DNA from: Parcubacteria group bacterium
GTDB lineage: Bacteria; Patescibacteriota; Minisyncoccia; Minisyncoccales; UBA10102
DNA: 14,470 bases
Direction: 5' to 3'
Assembly (NCBI GenBank): GCA_016188735.1
Contig: JACPHF010000009.1
Span: forward strand, 1-14,470
Position numbers and translations under genes: made by a program. The notes under the pieces are model-generated. The model had not been told where the DNA came from. It saw only the letters and a program-made list of their open reading frames with translations, and searched no databases. Below, piece after piece: positions 1-7,789 of the stretch (positions within the stretch are counted from its first letter, which is position 1; each line of letters starts with the position of its first letter).

Positions 1-477
1 CCAATCCCCAAGGCAATGGTTCCCGAACTGGGGGCAAAAATCCTTTCGCTCACAGACCCGAAGAGAAACATGTCCAAGTCAGACCCCATGGATTCCCAAA
101 TCCTGCTTTTGGATGAGCCAGACGCCATCCGCAGAAAAATATCCCGGGCGCTTACCGACCGCGGCACCGCGGTTTCGTACGATCCCGCCAAAAAACCGGG
201 GATATCAAACCTTCTCACCATCTACTCGCTCTTTGCCGATATGACGGTCAAAGAAACAGAAAAGAAATTCTCGAAAAAAGGATACGCCGCGTTCAAAAAG
301 CAACTTGCCGATCTCCTGGTGCAGAAATTGGAGCCCGTCAGAAGAAAATACGCGGAACTCGGTTCTCGGGAAGTCTACGTCCAGGAAATCATCAAACAGG
401 GCGCACAACGCGCGCGTTCTGTAGCGCAGGACACCATGGGAGAGGTGCGCCAAAAAGTGGGATTCTTGCAGGCGTAG
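1..477 (+). CDS. trpS: Tryptophan--tRNA ligase, C-terminal fragment (5' end outside window)
   Basis: This class I aminoacyl-tRNA synthetase charges tRNA-Trp in the cytoplasm. The reading frame is open from the first base, so 158 C-terminal residues are seen, about half of a normal TrpRS of roughly 330 residues. The signature loop MSKSDP lies at nt 70-87. Family-typical segments follow: a LLDEPDAIRRKI stretch, then YDPAKKPGISNLL, then the helical C-terminal anticodon-binding region ending in a GAQRARSVAQDTM-like helix. The first residue of the KMSKS loop is Asn here (codon AAC, nt 67-69) instead of the usual Lys. The gene ends with TAG one base before the stop of the convergent phosphomannomutase gene, leaving no room for a terminator between them. 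Identity is secure from the motif and C-terminal pattern. Confidence 0.95.
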   Translation, partial: PIPKAMVPELGAKILSLTDPKRNMSKSDPMDSQILLLDEPDAIRRKISRALTDRGTAVSYDPAKKPGISNLLTIYSLFADMTVKETEKKFSKKGYAAFKKQLADLLVQKLEPVRRKYAELGSREVYVQEIIKQGAQRARSVAQDTMGEVRQKVGFLQA

Positions 478-478
478 A

Positions 479-1864
479 TTAGGCGCTTTCCCAATCCTTA
501 CCCACGAAATCGAATCTCTGAAGCTTCTCTCGGAACAGCTGCTCAATTTCGGCAAGCCGTTCTTTTGTTTTCGCCTCAAACCGCAGTACGAGCGCAGGCA
601 GGTTTGAAGTAGCCCGCACCAACCCCCACCCGTCTCCAAACAGCACCCGGGCTCCGTTAATATCAATGACTTCGTACTCTTTCTTGAACTCTTGGGTAAG
701 CTCTTCTACAACCTGATACTTCTTATCATCCGGGCATGAGGCGTGAAGCGCCGGAGAGGATATGTAATATGGGGTGCTGGCTATGAGCTCCGACACTTTT
801 TTGTTCTCGCGGGAAAAGTATTCCAGAAGCTGCAGGCTCGCGAACATGGCATCGTCAAATCCGTAATACCCTTCGGAGAAAAAGATGTGGCCCGACATCT
901 CCCCTCCCAAAGCAGCTCCCTCTTGCTGCATCTTTTCTTTGATATAGGAATGGCCCGTCTTCCACATGATGGGAACGCCCCCGTGATTCTTGATGTCTTC
1001 CGGAAGCGCCTGAGAAACTTTCACGTCAAATACGATCTTTGCCCCCGGTTTCTTTTGGAGCATGAGGCGGGACAGGAGGATGAGATAGCGGTCGGGCCAG
1101 ATGTTCTGTCCTTTCTCATCCACCAGGCCGAGACGGTCCGCGTCCCCGTCAAAGGCAAAACCGAAATCGGCCCCGTGCGAAATCACCTGAGATGCCGTGT
1201 CTTCCATCATTGCTACGTTTGCGGGATTGGGAGTGTATTTTGGATATGCAGGGTCAGGATTCGTAAGATATTCTATCACCTGGCACCCCGCTTCCCTGAG
1301 AATCTGGGGGGCAAAAAATCCCGCGGTGCCGTTTCCCGTATTCACCACCACCTTAAAGGGCCTGATGCCGGACACCCTGGAGAGAAGATCTTTTTTATAG
1401 GGTAGAAATATGTCTTCTTTCCTCAGAATCTTCCCTTGCCCCTGAGAAAAGCTTTTCTGTTCAATACTCTGGCGGATCTCCTGGAGATCCTGCTGGTTCA
1501 GCGTGTGGGAATATCCGAGGGAGAGCTTCAACCCGTTCCATCCCACGGGATTATGGGATGCGGTTACCATGAGACCTCCCTTGGTCTTAAGATAATGCTG
1601 GGACCAGTAAAACATCGGGGTGGTGGCCATGCCTATCTCAATGATGCCGCATCCCGAACTCAGCAGCCCGCGGATTGCGGCTTGGTAGAATTCTTCCGAC
1701 GTCGCCCTGTTGTCGTGGGCAACTATGGATTCTTGGATTCCGCGCTTGGCGAGAAAGGTTCCGTAGGCTTTCCCCAGAAGCTCCAGGGAATTTGCATTAA
1801 GCTCCTGATCGTTTTCCCTCCCCCTAATATCGTATTCTCGGAATATGGATGGATTCAGTTGCAT
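479..1864 (-). CDS. manB: Phosphomannomutase/phosphoglucomutase (alpha-D-phosphohexomutase)
   Basis: This enzyme interconverts hexose 6-phosphate and 1-phosphate (mannose or glucose), feeding nucleotide-sugar and cell-surface glycan synthesis in the cytoplasm. All four family motifs are present (numbered from ATG at 1864): TASHNP at 101-106 with phospho-acceptor Ser103, the Mg-binding DGDADR at 239-244, the sugar-specificity loop GEMSGH at 321-326, and the phosphate-binding RATSNLP at 417-423. At 461 residues it matches the length of the Pseudomonas AlgC-type PMM/PGM. A GTG at 1870 would add two residues, but ATG 1864 fits better because it lies 8 nt after a TATAAT box. An AGGTGG just before the ATG could also act as a ribosome-binding site. 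It is transcribed away from rpsF and ends convergently with trpS. GlmM is less likely, since the loop is GEMSGH, the form typical of PMM/PGM. The exact sugar preference cannot be fixed. Confidence 0.93.
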   Translation of the reverse strand: MQLNPSIFREYDIRGRENDQELNANSLELLGKAYGTFLAKRGIQESIVAHDNRATSEEFYQAAIRGLLSSGCGIIEIGMATTPMFYWSQHYLKTKGGLMVTASHNPVGWNGLKLSLGYSHTLNQQDLQEIRQSIEQKSFSQGQGKILRKEDIFLPYKKDLLSRVSGIRPFKVVVNTGNGTAGFFAPQILREAGCQVIEYLTNPDPAYPKYTPNPANVAMMEDTASQVISHGADFGFAFDGDADRLGLVDEKGQNIWPDRYLILLSRLMLQKKPGAKIVFDVKVSQALPEDIKNHGGVPIMWKTGHSYIKEKMQQEGAALGGEMSGHIFFSEGYYGFDDAMFASLQLLEYFSRENKKVSELIASTPYYISSPALHASCPDDKKYQVVEELTQEFKKEYEVIDINGARVLFGDGWGLVRATSNLPALVLRFEAKTKERLAEIEQLFREKLQRFDFVGKDWESA

Positions 1865-1871
1865 ACCCACC

Positions 1872-1877
1872 TATTAT
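1872..1877 (+). promoter_or_regulatory. Candidate -10 element for the rpsF operon
   Basis: TATTAT lies 16 nt before the rpsF ATG and overlaps the minus-strand TATAAT by five bases. There is no convincing -35 hexamer 16-18 bp upstream. A shifted -10 such as TATGCT (1877-1882) is an alternative. The rpsF operon must start in or near this 29 bp gap, but the exact element is uncertain. Confidence 0.35.
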
Positions 1878-1900
1878 ATGCTATCGTGCCCTCATGCCAA
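1873..1900 (-). promoter_or_regulatory. Promoter of the phosphomannomutase gene
   Basis: On the minus strand, TTGGCA (1900-1895, five of six to TTGACA) is followed after 16 bp by a perfect TATAAT (1878-1873), then 8 nt to the ATG at 1864. Transcription would start at or next to the start codon, implying a leaderless or nearly leaderless message. The -35 box lies inside the first codons of rpsF. Confidence 0.65.
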
Positions 1901-2310
1901 ACTACGAATGGACACTTCTTCTGGATCCTTTACTTGAAGAAGAACGGGCCGGACAGCAGCTTGCCGCCGCGGCCTCCCTTATCCAGGAAAACGGGGGCAT
2001 GGTGCAGTCGCAAGAAGTATTGGGGAAACGCCCCCTGCCAAGCTCCGTACAAAAGCGCAGAGAGGCCCATCTCTGCCGCATTGAGGCAACGCTTGCCCCG
2101 GAGAACTGCGAAACCGTGGGAAAGAAACTCAATGAAATGCCCGCAATCATCCGCACGATGCTGACCGTAAAGAGGCACCGCAGTCCCCTGCCGCAACGAA
2201 GGCAACTGCACGTAAGCGTGTTAAAAACGCCCGCAGAAGCCAAGGAAAAAATAGACGTCCAGGAGATTGACAAGAAAATTGACGAACTCCTCCAGAAACC
2301 ACAGGTATGA
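1894..2310 (+). CDS. rpsF: 30S ribosomal protein S6
   Basis: S6 is a small-subunit platform protein that binds 16S rRNA together with S18. The 138-residue product begins MPNYEWTLLLDP, the S6 beta-1 pattern. It continues with the ENGG turn (residues 32-35), the GKRPL strand (44-48) and the IIRTMLTVKR strand (85-94) that closes the S6 fold. Residues 95-138 form a charged C-terminal extension beyond the usual core of about 95 residues, ending in a predicted helix rich in Asp, Lys and Glu. The start at 1894 is chosen over an in-frame ATG at 1849 because the latter would overlap the divergent gene and precede the S6 fold with unrelated sequence. No Shine-Dalgarno is visible. The gene overlaps ssb by ATGA. 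The order rpsF-ssb-rpsR is the widespread bacterial operon and supports the call. Confidence 0.93.
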   Translation: MPNYEWTLLLDPLLEEERAGQQLAAAASLIQENGGMVQSQEVLGKRPLPSSVQKRREAHLCRIEATLAPENCETVGKKLNEMPAIIRTMLTVKRHRSPLPQRRQLHVSVLKTPAEAKEKIDVQEIDKKIDELLQKPQV

Positions 2311-2759
2311 ATCTGAACAAAGTTTTTCTCATTGGAAATTTGACCGCGGATCCGGAACTCAGGTCCACGACTGGGGGGCAAAAAGTGTGCACCCTTCGCA
2401 TTGCAACCAACCGCGTCTGGAAAAACCAGGCAGGACAGAAACAGGAGAAGCCGGAGTTTCACAGCGTCATTCTGTGGGGAAGGCTGGCCGAGGTAGCCGG
2501 CGAATACCTCAAAAAGGGAAACATGGCGTATGTGGAAGGACGCATACAGACGCGAACCTGGGACGATCAGCAAAGCGGACAGAAGAGATACCGCACCGAG
2601 ATCGTGGCAGAACGGCTCCAGCTCGGCCCCAAAAAACAGTATTCGGGCGAAGAGGGAGAGAATTTCCGGCAACCTCCCTCAAAGGAGGCCCCTCCGGCAG
2701 AAGAAATTCCGATTATCGAAGAAGATGAAGATATTGACGTAAAAGACATACCATTCTAA
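2307..2759 (+). CDS. ssb: Single-stranded DNA-binding protein
   Basis: SSB coats single-stranded DNA during replication, repair and recombination, and recruits partners through its acidic tail. The 150-residue product has an N-terminal OB fold (about residues 1-110) opening with MNLNKVFLIGNLTADPELR. It carries the conserved EFHSVILWGRLAE strand with a Trp at 57, and the YVEGRIQTRTW segment. A short Pro/Glu-rich linker leads to the acidic tip DIDVKDIPF, whose DIPF end is the canonical partner-binding tail. It starts on an ATGA overlap with rpsF, and its TAA shares a base with the rpsR ATG (TAATG), so translation is probably coupled across all three genes. Confidence 0.97.
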   Translation: MNLNKVFLIGNLTADPELRSTTGGQKVCTLRIATNRVWKNQAGQKQEKPEFHSVILWGRLAEVAGEYLKKGNMAYVEGRIQTRTWDDQQSGQKRYRTEIVAERLQLGPKKQYSGEEGENFRQPPSKEAPPAEEIPIIEEDEDIDVKDIPF

Positions 2760-2956
2760 TGGATTGTTCATTCTGTAAAAAAGACATCCAGGACGTAGAT
2801 TTCAAAGAAACGATCGTGCTCAAGCGTTTTATTTCCGGTCTTGGGAAGATCCGTGGACGAAAGCGAACCAATCTGTGCGCATTCCATCAGCGCCAGGTAA
2901 GCAAGGCAATAAAACAGGCGCGGCACCTCGGCCTGCTCTCTGCCACGTTCAAATAA
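2759..2956 (+). CDS. rpsR: 30S ribosomal protein S18 (short, zinc-type)
   Basis: S18 pairs with S6 on the 30S platform. The product has only 65 residues against the usual 70-90, beginning directly at the conserved core with no basic N-terminal arm. Family hallmarks are LKRFISGLGKI (21-31), the RKRTN segment, and the QRQVSKAIKQARHLGLL helix and end (44-60). Cys3, Cys6, Cys40 and His43 could form a zinc site, as in cysteine-containing S18 forms. It overlaps the ssb stop by one base and ends 3 nt from the stop of the convergent protease-like gene at 2960. No terminator is visible between them. Confidence 0.95.
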   Translation: MDCSFCKKDIQDVDFKETIVLKRFISGLGKIRGRKRTNLCAFHQRQVSKAIKQARHLGLLSATFK

Positions 2957-2959
2957 CGG

Positions 2960-3670
2960 TTACAGGCCCAGGAAGCTGCGCAAGAACGATGCCGGAATCA
3001 CCGTGACGCTCCCCGAGGGAGCGATTGCGGCAATGCCGGCCACGCGACCCTCTACCGTGAAAACCGTGGCCCCGGTCGAGGACGCTGTTTCTGTCATCGT
3101 GCTCTGAATCAAATCTCCTGTGACAGAACGCACGATCCCCTCGTTGACGACCGTGCCCGTATCGTTTCTGGCGAGAAGCACGAGCTTCATTCCGGGCCTG
3201 AGTTCTCCTTCATTGACGAACCCGGCCGTGGACAAGTTGTTCTTATCCACCTTCAGCAGAGCGAGGTTGTTTGCCGCGTCGCGCTTGAGCACCTGGGCGG
3301 GAATTTTTTCCTGGCCTTGATCAAGCAACACCGAGACCCCGAAGCCCGACGGCACCAGTGAGGCTCGAGTCAGAATCAAACCATCTGAAGTCACGACAAG
3401 TCCGGAACCCTTCCTGAGGGCCGAGCTTTGCACCAATACCACGGTCTTGCTGGACTTCTCTACGGTTTTCTCCAGGGCCGCAGGCTCGTCAACCGAAATT
3501 CTGGAGACCGGCTGCACAAGCACGGTGCGCGCGTTCCACTCCTGAATGAACTTCAAATCCTGGAACGCGGGAGTAGAAGCGAGATACGGCAGCAAGAACG
3601 CCTGCGCCCAAATTCCTCCCGCGGCTCCCAGAACAAAAATACAAATGATCAAAAAGATGCGTTTTATCAT
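2960..3670 (-). CDS. Membrane-anchored HtrA-like pseudoprotease (catalytic triad lost)
   Basis: The 236-residue product has an N-terminal signal anchor (about residues 4-30). A chymotrypsin-fold, HtrA-like domain runs from about residue 70 to the end, with no PDZ domain. It aligns by eye with the intact HtrA at 6438-7751. GSGLVVTSDGLILTRASLV matches GSGFIVATDGLVVTNKHVV, but catalytic His is replaced by Ser104. RDAANNLALLKV matches RDPVQDLAILKI, but catalytic Asp becomes Asn135. The GNSGGP oxyanion and Ser loop is replaced by SSTGAT around residues 197-202, putting Thr199 at the Ser position. The frame is intact, so this looks like a maintained non-catalytic paralogue, not a decaying gene. It begins 5 nt after the clpB stop and is presumably co-translated with it. 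A scaffold, adaptor or sensor role in envelope quality control is inference. A serine-hydrolase role is unlikely. Confidence 0.82.
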   Translation of the reverse strand: MIKRIFLIICIFVLGAAGGIWAQAFLLPYLASTPAFQDLKFIQEWNARTVLVQPVSRISVDEPAALEKTVEKSSKTVVLVQSSALRKGSGLVVTSDGLILTRASLVPSGFGVSVLLDQGQEKIPAQVLKRDAANNLALLKVDKNNLSTAGFVNEGELRPGMKLVLLARNDTGTVVNEGIVRSVTGDLIQSTMTETASSTGATVFTVEGRVAGIAAIAPSGSVTVIPASFLRSFLGL

Positions 3671-3675
3671 TCGCT

Positions 3676-6378
3676 TCAGACAGCAACCCGGGCTGTTTTT
3701 TTCTTTAGAGGAGAAACAAGATGATCGAGCCCTTGAAATACGATCGCTTCGTCTTTTTCGTCAAGAACCACCCGGACTCCCGCGGGAATCTCTCCCGCAA
3801 CGATCTTCAAAGACAAGGGGTCGAGTACGAGCCGCTGGATCACTCGGCGCAATGGGCGCGCGCCAAGATTCGGATCGAAGCCCTTCTGGGCGAGCAGGGC
3901 TTTCGCTTTTTCGGTTGCCTCCAGCTCAATATTCTGAGCGGCAAGGCGCCCCTCCACCTTGGCAAGTTCGAGTTCCACGATGCGCGTAATTTCCTTTTTC
4001 GTCAGGTAGTTGAAAATAATGACTTCGTCGATGCGGTTCAAAAACTCCGGGCGAAATTCCTCCTTGAGGGCTGCCATCACTTTTTCCCGCACGTTTGATT
4101 TTGTTTCCTCCCCCCGTTCCCCCAGGAATCCCATGGGGGCCATGAGGGCTATATGCGAAGAACCGACATTGGAAGTCATGATAATGATGGCGTTCTTGAA
4201 TGAAGCGACCCTCCCTTTTGCGTCGGTAAGGCGGCCGTCTTCCAGAATCTGCAGGAGGATATTGAATACTTCGGGATGCGCTTTTTCCACTTCATCCAGG
4301 AGGATGACGCTGTACGGACGCCGGCGAATCTTTTCGGTCAGCTGGCCCCCTTCTTCATATCCCACGTATCCCGGAGGAGAACCTACCATTCTGGATACGG
4401 TGTGGCGCTCCGCGTACTCCGACATGTCCAGACGAATCATGGCATTCTCATCGTTAAACAGAAACTCTGCCAGCGCCTTGGCGGTTTCCGTCTTGCCGAC
4501 TCCGGTCGGACCGAGAAAGAGAAATGATCCTAAGGGCCTGTTCTCTTCCGAAAGGCCCGCCCTGCTCCTTCTGATGGCCGACGCGATGGCCTGCAGCGCC
4601 TCATCCTGTCCAACCACGCGCTTTCTGAGAGCGTCTTCCGTCTTCTCCAGTTTCTTTGCTTCTTCTTCCATGAGACGCATAACGGGTATCCCCGTCCACC
4701 TGGCCACCACCTTTGCCATGTCTTCTTCCGTCACCTCTTCCTTGACGATGGGACGGTTCTTTTGAAATCTCAGAAGCTTGCGCTCTTCCGCCCTGAGCTT
4801 TTTGAGAAGATCGGGGATAAGGGAATATTTCACTTCCGCGACTTTTTGCAGATTGCCTGCCGTTTGCTCCCGCTCTGCCTCAAACCGAAGCTGATCCAGC
4901 TTTGCCTTGAGTTCTTTGATGCTATGCACCGCTTCCTTCTCTAAAAACCATTTGGCCTCGATTGCCTTTTCTTTTTCTCTCAGATCGGCGAGCTGCCTGA
5001 TGATGACCTTCCTTTTTTTCGTCTCCCCCTTTTCCGAATTGAGCGCCTCTTGTTCAATTTCAAGCTTTTGAATCTTGCGCTTGAGCTGATCCAGCTCAAC
5101 GGGTTCTGACTCCATATCCAGCCGCAAAGCGCTCATGGCTTCATCCATGAGGTCGATTGCCTTGTCGGGCAAAAACCGGTCCGAGATATACCTGGCGGCA
5201 AGATTCGCCGCGGCCACCAGGGCGGAATCCCGAAGCTTGACGCCATGATGCAGCTCGTACTTTTCTTTGATGCCGCGAAGAATCGATATGGTATCTTCAA
5301 TGGTAGGTTCCGCCACGTAAATCGGCTGGAAGCGGCGCTCCAGGGCCGGATCCCGTTCAATGTGTTTTTGGTATTCCTTGAGCGTGGTGGCTCCAATTGC
5401 CCTCAGGTCTCCCCGCGCCAGCGCGGGCTTGAGAAGATTGGAAGCGTCAATCGCGCCTTCGGCGGCTCCGGCTCCGACAAGCGTATGCAGCTCGTCAATG
5501 AACAACAGGTATTTGCCGGCCGCCCGATCCAGCTCTTTGAGCAGGGCCCTGATGCGGTCTTCAAATTCTCCGCGGTACTTCGTGCCCGCGATCAAAGATC
5601 CCAAGTCGAGCGAGATGATCTCCTTGTCTTTCAGAGATTCGGGTACCTCCCCTTTCACGATCTTTTGAGCCAAGCCTTCCGCAACCGCGGTTTTCCCAAC
5701 GCCGGCTTCTCCGATAAGGACAGGGTTGTTTTTCGTGCGGCGGGAAATCACCTGCATGAGCCGTCTGATCTCTTCTTCCCTGCCGATGACGGGATCGAGT
5801 TTGCCGAGTTCGGCTAACCGCGTCAGATTTTTCGAGTATCGTTCGATAACCTGGTATTTGGATTCCGGGGTTGGATCCGTAATCCGAACTCCTCCCCTGA
5901 TCTCGGCCAATACCTTAAGCACGGTATCGTAATTGAGCTTGCCGAACTCCAGCGTGGCGGCATCTTTTCCTCCCTGCACGAAATGCGTGTGTTCCAGCAC
6001 TTCTTTCGCCTTGGTCTCGATATCAACCAGGGCAAGCAGCAAATGCTCCACCGAAACATATTCGTCCCCCATCTTTCCTGCTTCTGACCTGGCTTTTTCA
6101 AGCACGCGCGCCAAATCCTGCGTCAGATAGAACTGACCGAATACGGCAGGACTGGTGCTTTTTGGAACTCGTTCGAGTATGTTTGCCGCCTTCTTTTTCA
6201 AATCCTCCACGTCGGCTCCCATCTTCGCCAGGGCAGTCTGCACAACGCTTCCTTCCTGCGAAAGCAGCGCATACAGCAGATGGAGCGCATCAACCTGCTG
6301 CTGGCCCTTTTCCTGCGCCAGCTGCTGAGCCACCATGATTGCCTCCTGGGCTTTATTCGTAAAATTTCCGCCGTTCAT
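3676..6378 (-). CDS. clpB: ATP-dependent disaggregase ClpB
   Basis: ClpB is a hexameric AAA+ chaperone that threads aggregated proteins through its pore, working with DnaK. The 900-residue product shows the full architecture: an N-terminal Clp repeat domain (about 1-150), NBD1 with Walker A GEAGVGKT (223-230), pore loop KYRG (267-270), Walker B LLFIDE (291-296) and Arg fingers near 348-349. A long coiled-coil middle domain (about 411-545) follows, then NBD2 with Walker A GPTGVGKT (623-630), pore loop GYVG (670-673), Walker B VILLDE (691-696) and sensor-2 GARPLRR (839-845). The long middle domain marks ClpB, not ClpC or ClpA. An MGF tripeptide at 749-751 sits where ClpP-partnering unfoldases carry an IGF-like loop, which is probably coincidental. 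The product is somewhat longer than typical (about 860). No Shine-Dalgarno is seen. Confidence 0.95.
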   Translation of the reverse strand: MNGGNFTNKAQEAIMVAQQLAQEKGQQQVDALHLLYALLSQEGSVVQTALAKMGADVEDLKKKAANILERVPKSTSPAVFGQFYLTQDLARVLEKARSEAGKMGDEYVSVEHLLLALVDIETKAKEVLEHTHFVQGGKDAATLEFGKLNYDTVLKVLAEIRGGVRITDPTPESKYQVIERYSKNLTRLAELGKLDPVIGREEEIRRLMQVISRRTKNNPVLIGEAGVGKTAVAEGLAQKIVKGEVPESLKDKEIISLDLGSLIAGTKYRGEFEDRIRALLKELDRAAGKYLLFIDELHTLVGAGAAEGAIDASNLLKPALARGDLRAIGATTLKEYQKHIERDPALERRFQPIYVAEPTIEDTISILRGIKEKYELHHGVKLRDSALVAAANLAARYISDRFLPDKAIDLMDEAMSALRLDMESEPVELDQLKRKIQKLEIEQEALNSEKGETKKRKVIIRQLADLREKEKAIEAKWFLEKEAVHSIKELKAKLDQLRFEAEREQTAGNLQKVAEVKYSLIPDLLKKLRAEERKLLRFQKNRPIVKEEVTEEDMAKVVARWTGIPVMRLMEEEAKKLEKTEDALRKRVVGQDEALQAIASAIRRSRAGLSEENRPLGSFLFLGPTGVGKTETAKALAEFLFNDENAMIRLDMSEYAERHTVSRMVGSPPGYVGYEEGGQLTEKIRRRPYSVILLDEVEKAHPEVFNILLQILEDGRLTDAKGRVASFKNAIIIMTSNVGSSHIALMAPMGFLGERGEETKSNVREKVMAALKEEFRPEFLNRIDEVIIFNYLTKKEITRIVELELAKVEGRLAAQNIELEATEKAKALLAQKGFDPNLGARPLRRVIQRLVLDPLSLKIVAGEIPAGVRVVLDEKDEAIVFQGLDHLVSPLKKKTARVAV

Positions 6379-6384
6379 GTCTTT

Positions 6385-6412
6385 TTTATATCACAAAACC
6401 AACAACAATCAA
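6385..6412 (-). promoter_or_regulatory. Promoter of clpB
   Basis: On the minus strand, TTGATT (6412-6407) is followed after 16 bp by TATAAA (6390-6385), itself preceded by TGA as in an extended -10. Only 6 nt separate it from the ATG at 6378, again implying a leaderless start. No CIRCE (HrcA) inverted repeat is visible in this gap. Confidence 0.55.
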
Positions 6413-6437
6413 GCCTCCGAGAGTGTCCACCTCCTTG

Positions 6438-7751
6438 CTACTGCGTGCGAGAACCGAGCTCCAGGTTTATGGTTTTTTCCTCGGAATCAGAGAGTACTAT
6501 GAGGGTGATAGGGTCTCCGGGATTGTATTTCTGGATGACCTTACCCAGCGAATTATCCTGCGTAATCCGTTCGCCGTTGAGCCGCAAGATAATGTCTCCT
6601 GCCTTGAGTCCTGCCTTGTCAGCGGGAGAACCCGACTCAACCGCGGGTTCTCCGTTCTCGCCCTGCACCACGAGAGCGCCGTAATCAACTTCAAGCTTCC
6701 GATCCTTTTGCACTCCCGAAGTAACCTGAAGATATCTGACGCCCAAAAACGCATAGGTTATCTCTCCTCCTTTTCGCACCTGGTCAATGGAGCGCTTTAT
6801 CTTGTTGATCGGAATCGCAAATCCGATGCTCTGGGCTCCGGAAACGGTCGCGGTGTCCATGCCTATCACCTGGCCCGCAAGATTAAGGAGGGGCCCTCCG
6901 GAATTTCCCTGGTTGATTGCGGCGTCGGTCTGAATCACGTCTTCAATAGTTTCCACGAAGCTTCCGCTTCCCGTAGCCGTAATGGTGCGGCCGAGCCCGG
7001 ATACGACGCCCGTGGACACCGTGTTGCGGAATTCGCCGAGCGCGTTGCCTATGGCAATGACCGTCTGGCCGATCTGCAAAGCATTGGAATCTCCAAGATT
7101 CGCCACCGGGAAACTTGCTTCAAGGTTCTCAATTTTCAAGATAGCGAGATCCTGCACGGGATCCCGCGCGAGCACTTTGGCGGGGTATGATTTTCCGTCA
7201 TTCGTAAACACGGTGTACTCGGCTTGCGAATCAAGCACCACGTGCTTGTTCGTCACCACCAGGCCGTCTGTGGCAACGATGAATCCGGATCCTCCGCCGA
7301 CTTCCTTTTTTTCCGTGCCGCGCTGGCGATACTGAGGAATTTGAAGCTGCACAGGGGATTGATTTCCGAACGGGTTTACAAAATACTGTTCGAGAACGGG
7401 AACGTCTTTCGTGATGACAATGCTGACCACCGCAGGAGAGACATCCTGTACTGCTCCGATAATTTTCTCTTCCTGTGTCGTTTGCGGAACATACTCTGGT
7501 TTTAATTCGACAGAAGGCGTTCGCTCGCCGTCAAGATTGAGCGAATCAAGCGATTTTCCAAAGAGCACTCCTTTTTGAGTATATAAATATGAACCCGCAA
7601 AACCGCCCAAGAATCCTGCGGCAACGGCCCCAATGAACACGCACACCGCAAACCATGCAGTTTTCTCTCGCAAGAAAGAAGGGATCTTTACACGAAGCTT
7701 CGGCATCCGGAACTTACCCCGTATAAATGCAAGCATTCTGAGGTTCATCAT
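6438..7751 (-). CDS. htrA: HtrA/DegS-type serine protease, membrane-anchored, one PDZ
   Basis: HtrA proteases degrade or process misfolded envelope proteins outside the cytoplasmic membrane. The 437-residue product has a basic cytoplasmic N-terminus, one membrane segment (about 33-57), a linker, and a trypsin-like domain. The complete triad is His170 in TNKHVV, Asp201 in DLAILKI and Ser284 in QGNSGGPLL. A single C-terminal PDZ domain (about 335-430) contains SPADKAGLKAGDIILRLNG. The length and single PDZ match the S1C family in Gram-positive-like and CPR bacteria. There are two adjacent ATG codons (7751 and 7748). The first is 8 nt from a TATAAT box and is preferred. It is followed 59 bp later by clpB and then a catalytically dead paralogue, so the block looks devoted to protein quality control. 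Confidence 0.95.
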   Translation of the reverse strand: MMNLRMLAFIRGKFRMPKLRVKIPSFLREKTAWFAVCVFIGAVAAGFLGGFAGSYLYTQKGVLFGKSLDSLNLDGERTPSVELKPEYVPQTTQEEKIIGAVQDVSPAVVSIVITKDVPVLEQYFVNPFGNQSPVQLQIPQYRQRGTEKKEVGGGSGFIVATDGLVVTNKHVVLDSQAEYTVFTNDGKSYPAKVLARDPVQDLAILKIENLEASFPVANLGDSNALQIGQTVIAIGNALGEFRNTVSTGVVSGLGRTITATGSGSFVETIEDVIQTDAAINQGNSGGPLLNLAGQVIGMDTATVSGAQSIGFAIPINKIKRSIDQVRKGGEITYAFLGVRYLQVTSGVQKDRKLEVDYGALVVQGENGEPAVESGSPADKAGLKAGDIILRLNGERITQDNSLGKVIQKYNPGDPITLIVLSDSEEKTINLELGSRTQ

Positions 7752-7759
7752 AAGCAGAT

Positions 7760-7789
7760 ATTATACAATTCGCCTGCGGAGCTGGTCAA
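7760..7789 (-). promoter_or_regulatory. Promoter of htrA, embedded in the 3' end of the cysteine desulfurase gene
   Basis: On the minus strand, TTGACC (7789-7784, five of six) is followed after 18 bp by a perfect TATAAT (7765-7760), then 8 nt to the ATG at 7751. The -35 box and spacer code for the last residues of the upstream gene, and the -10 includes that gene's TAA stop. Nearly leaderless transcription is implied. Confidence 0.65.

Noticed and set aside
743..1405. Plus-strand open frame of about 220 codons opposite the phosphomannomutase
   Set aside because: It is a shadow of a well-supported gene, with His/Arg-rich nonsense composition.
1865..1870. GTG at 1870 as the start of the phosphomannomutase gene
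   Set aside because: It would lie only 2 nt from the TATAAT box and removes the possible AGGTGG site. ATG at 1864 fits the same -10 spacing as htrA.
1849..1893. In-frame ATG at 1849 as the start of rpsF
   Set aside because: It overlaps the divergent gene's start and promoter, and the S6 fold begins exactly at the ATG at 1894.
2267..2728. Open frame overlapping ssb in another frame
   Set aside because: It has no family resemblance and ssb is unmistakable in the same DNA.
3243..3251. TTATCCACC, one mismatch from a DnaA box
   Set aside because: It lies inside coding sequence, is isolated and imperfect; expected by chance.
2960..3670. Calling the HtrA-like gene a decayed pseudogene
   Set aside because: The frame is intact, with signal anchor and conserved core strands. 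Only the catalytic positions are changed, which fits a maintained pseudoenzyme better.
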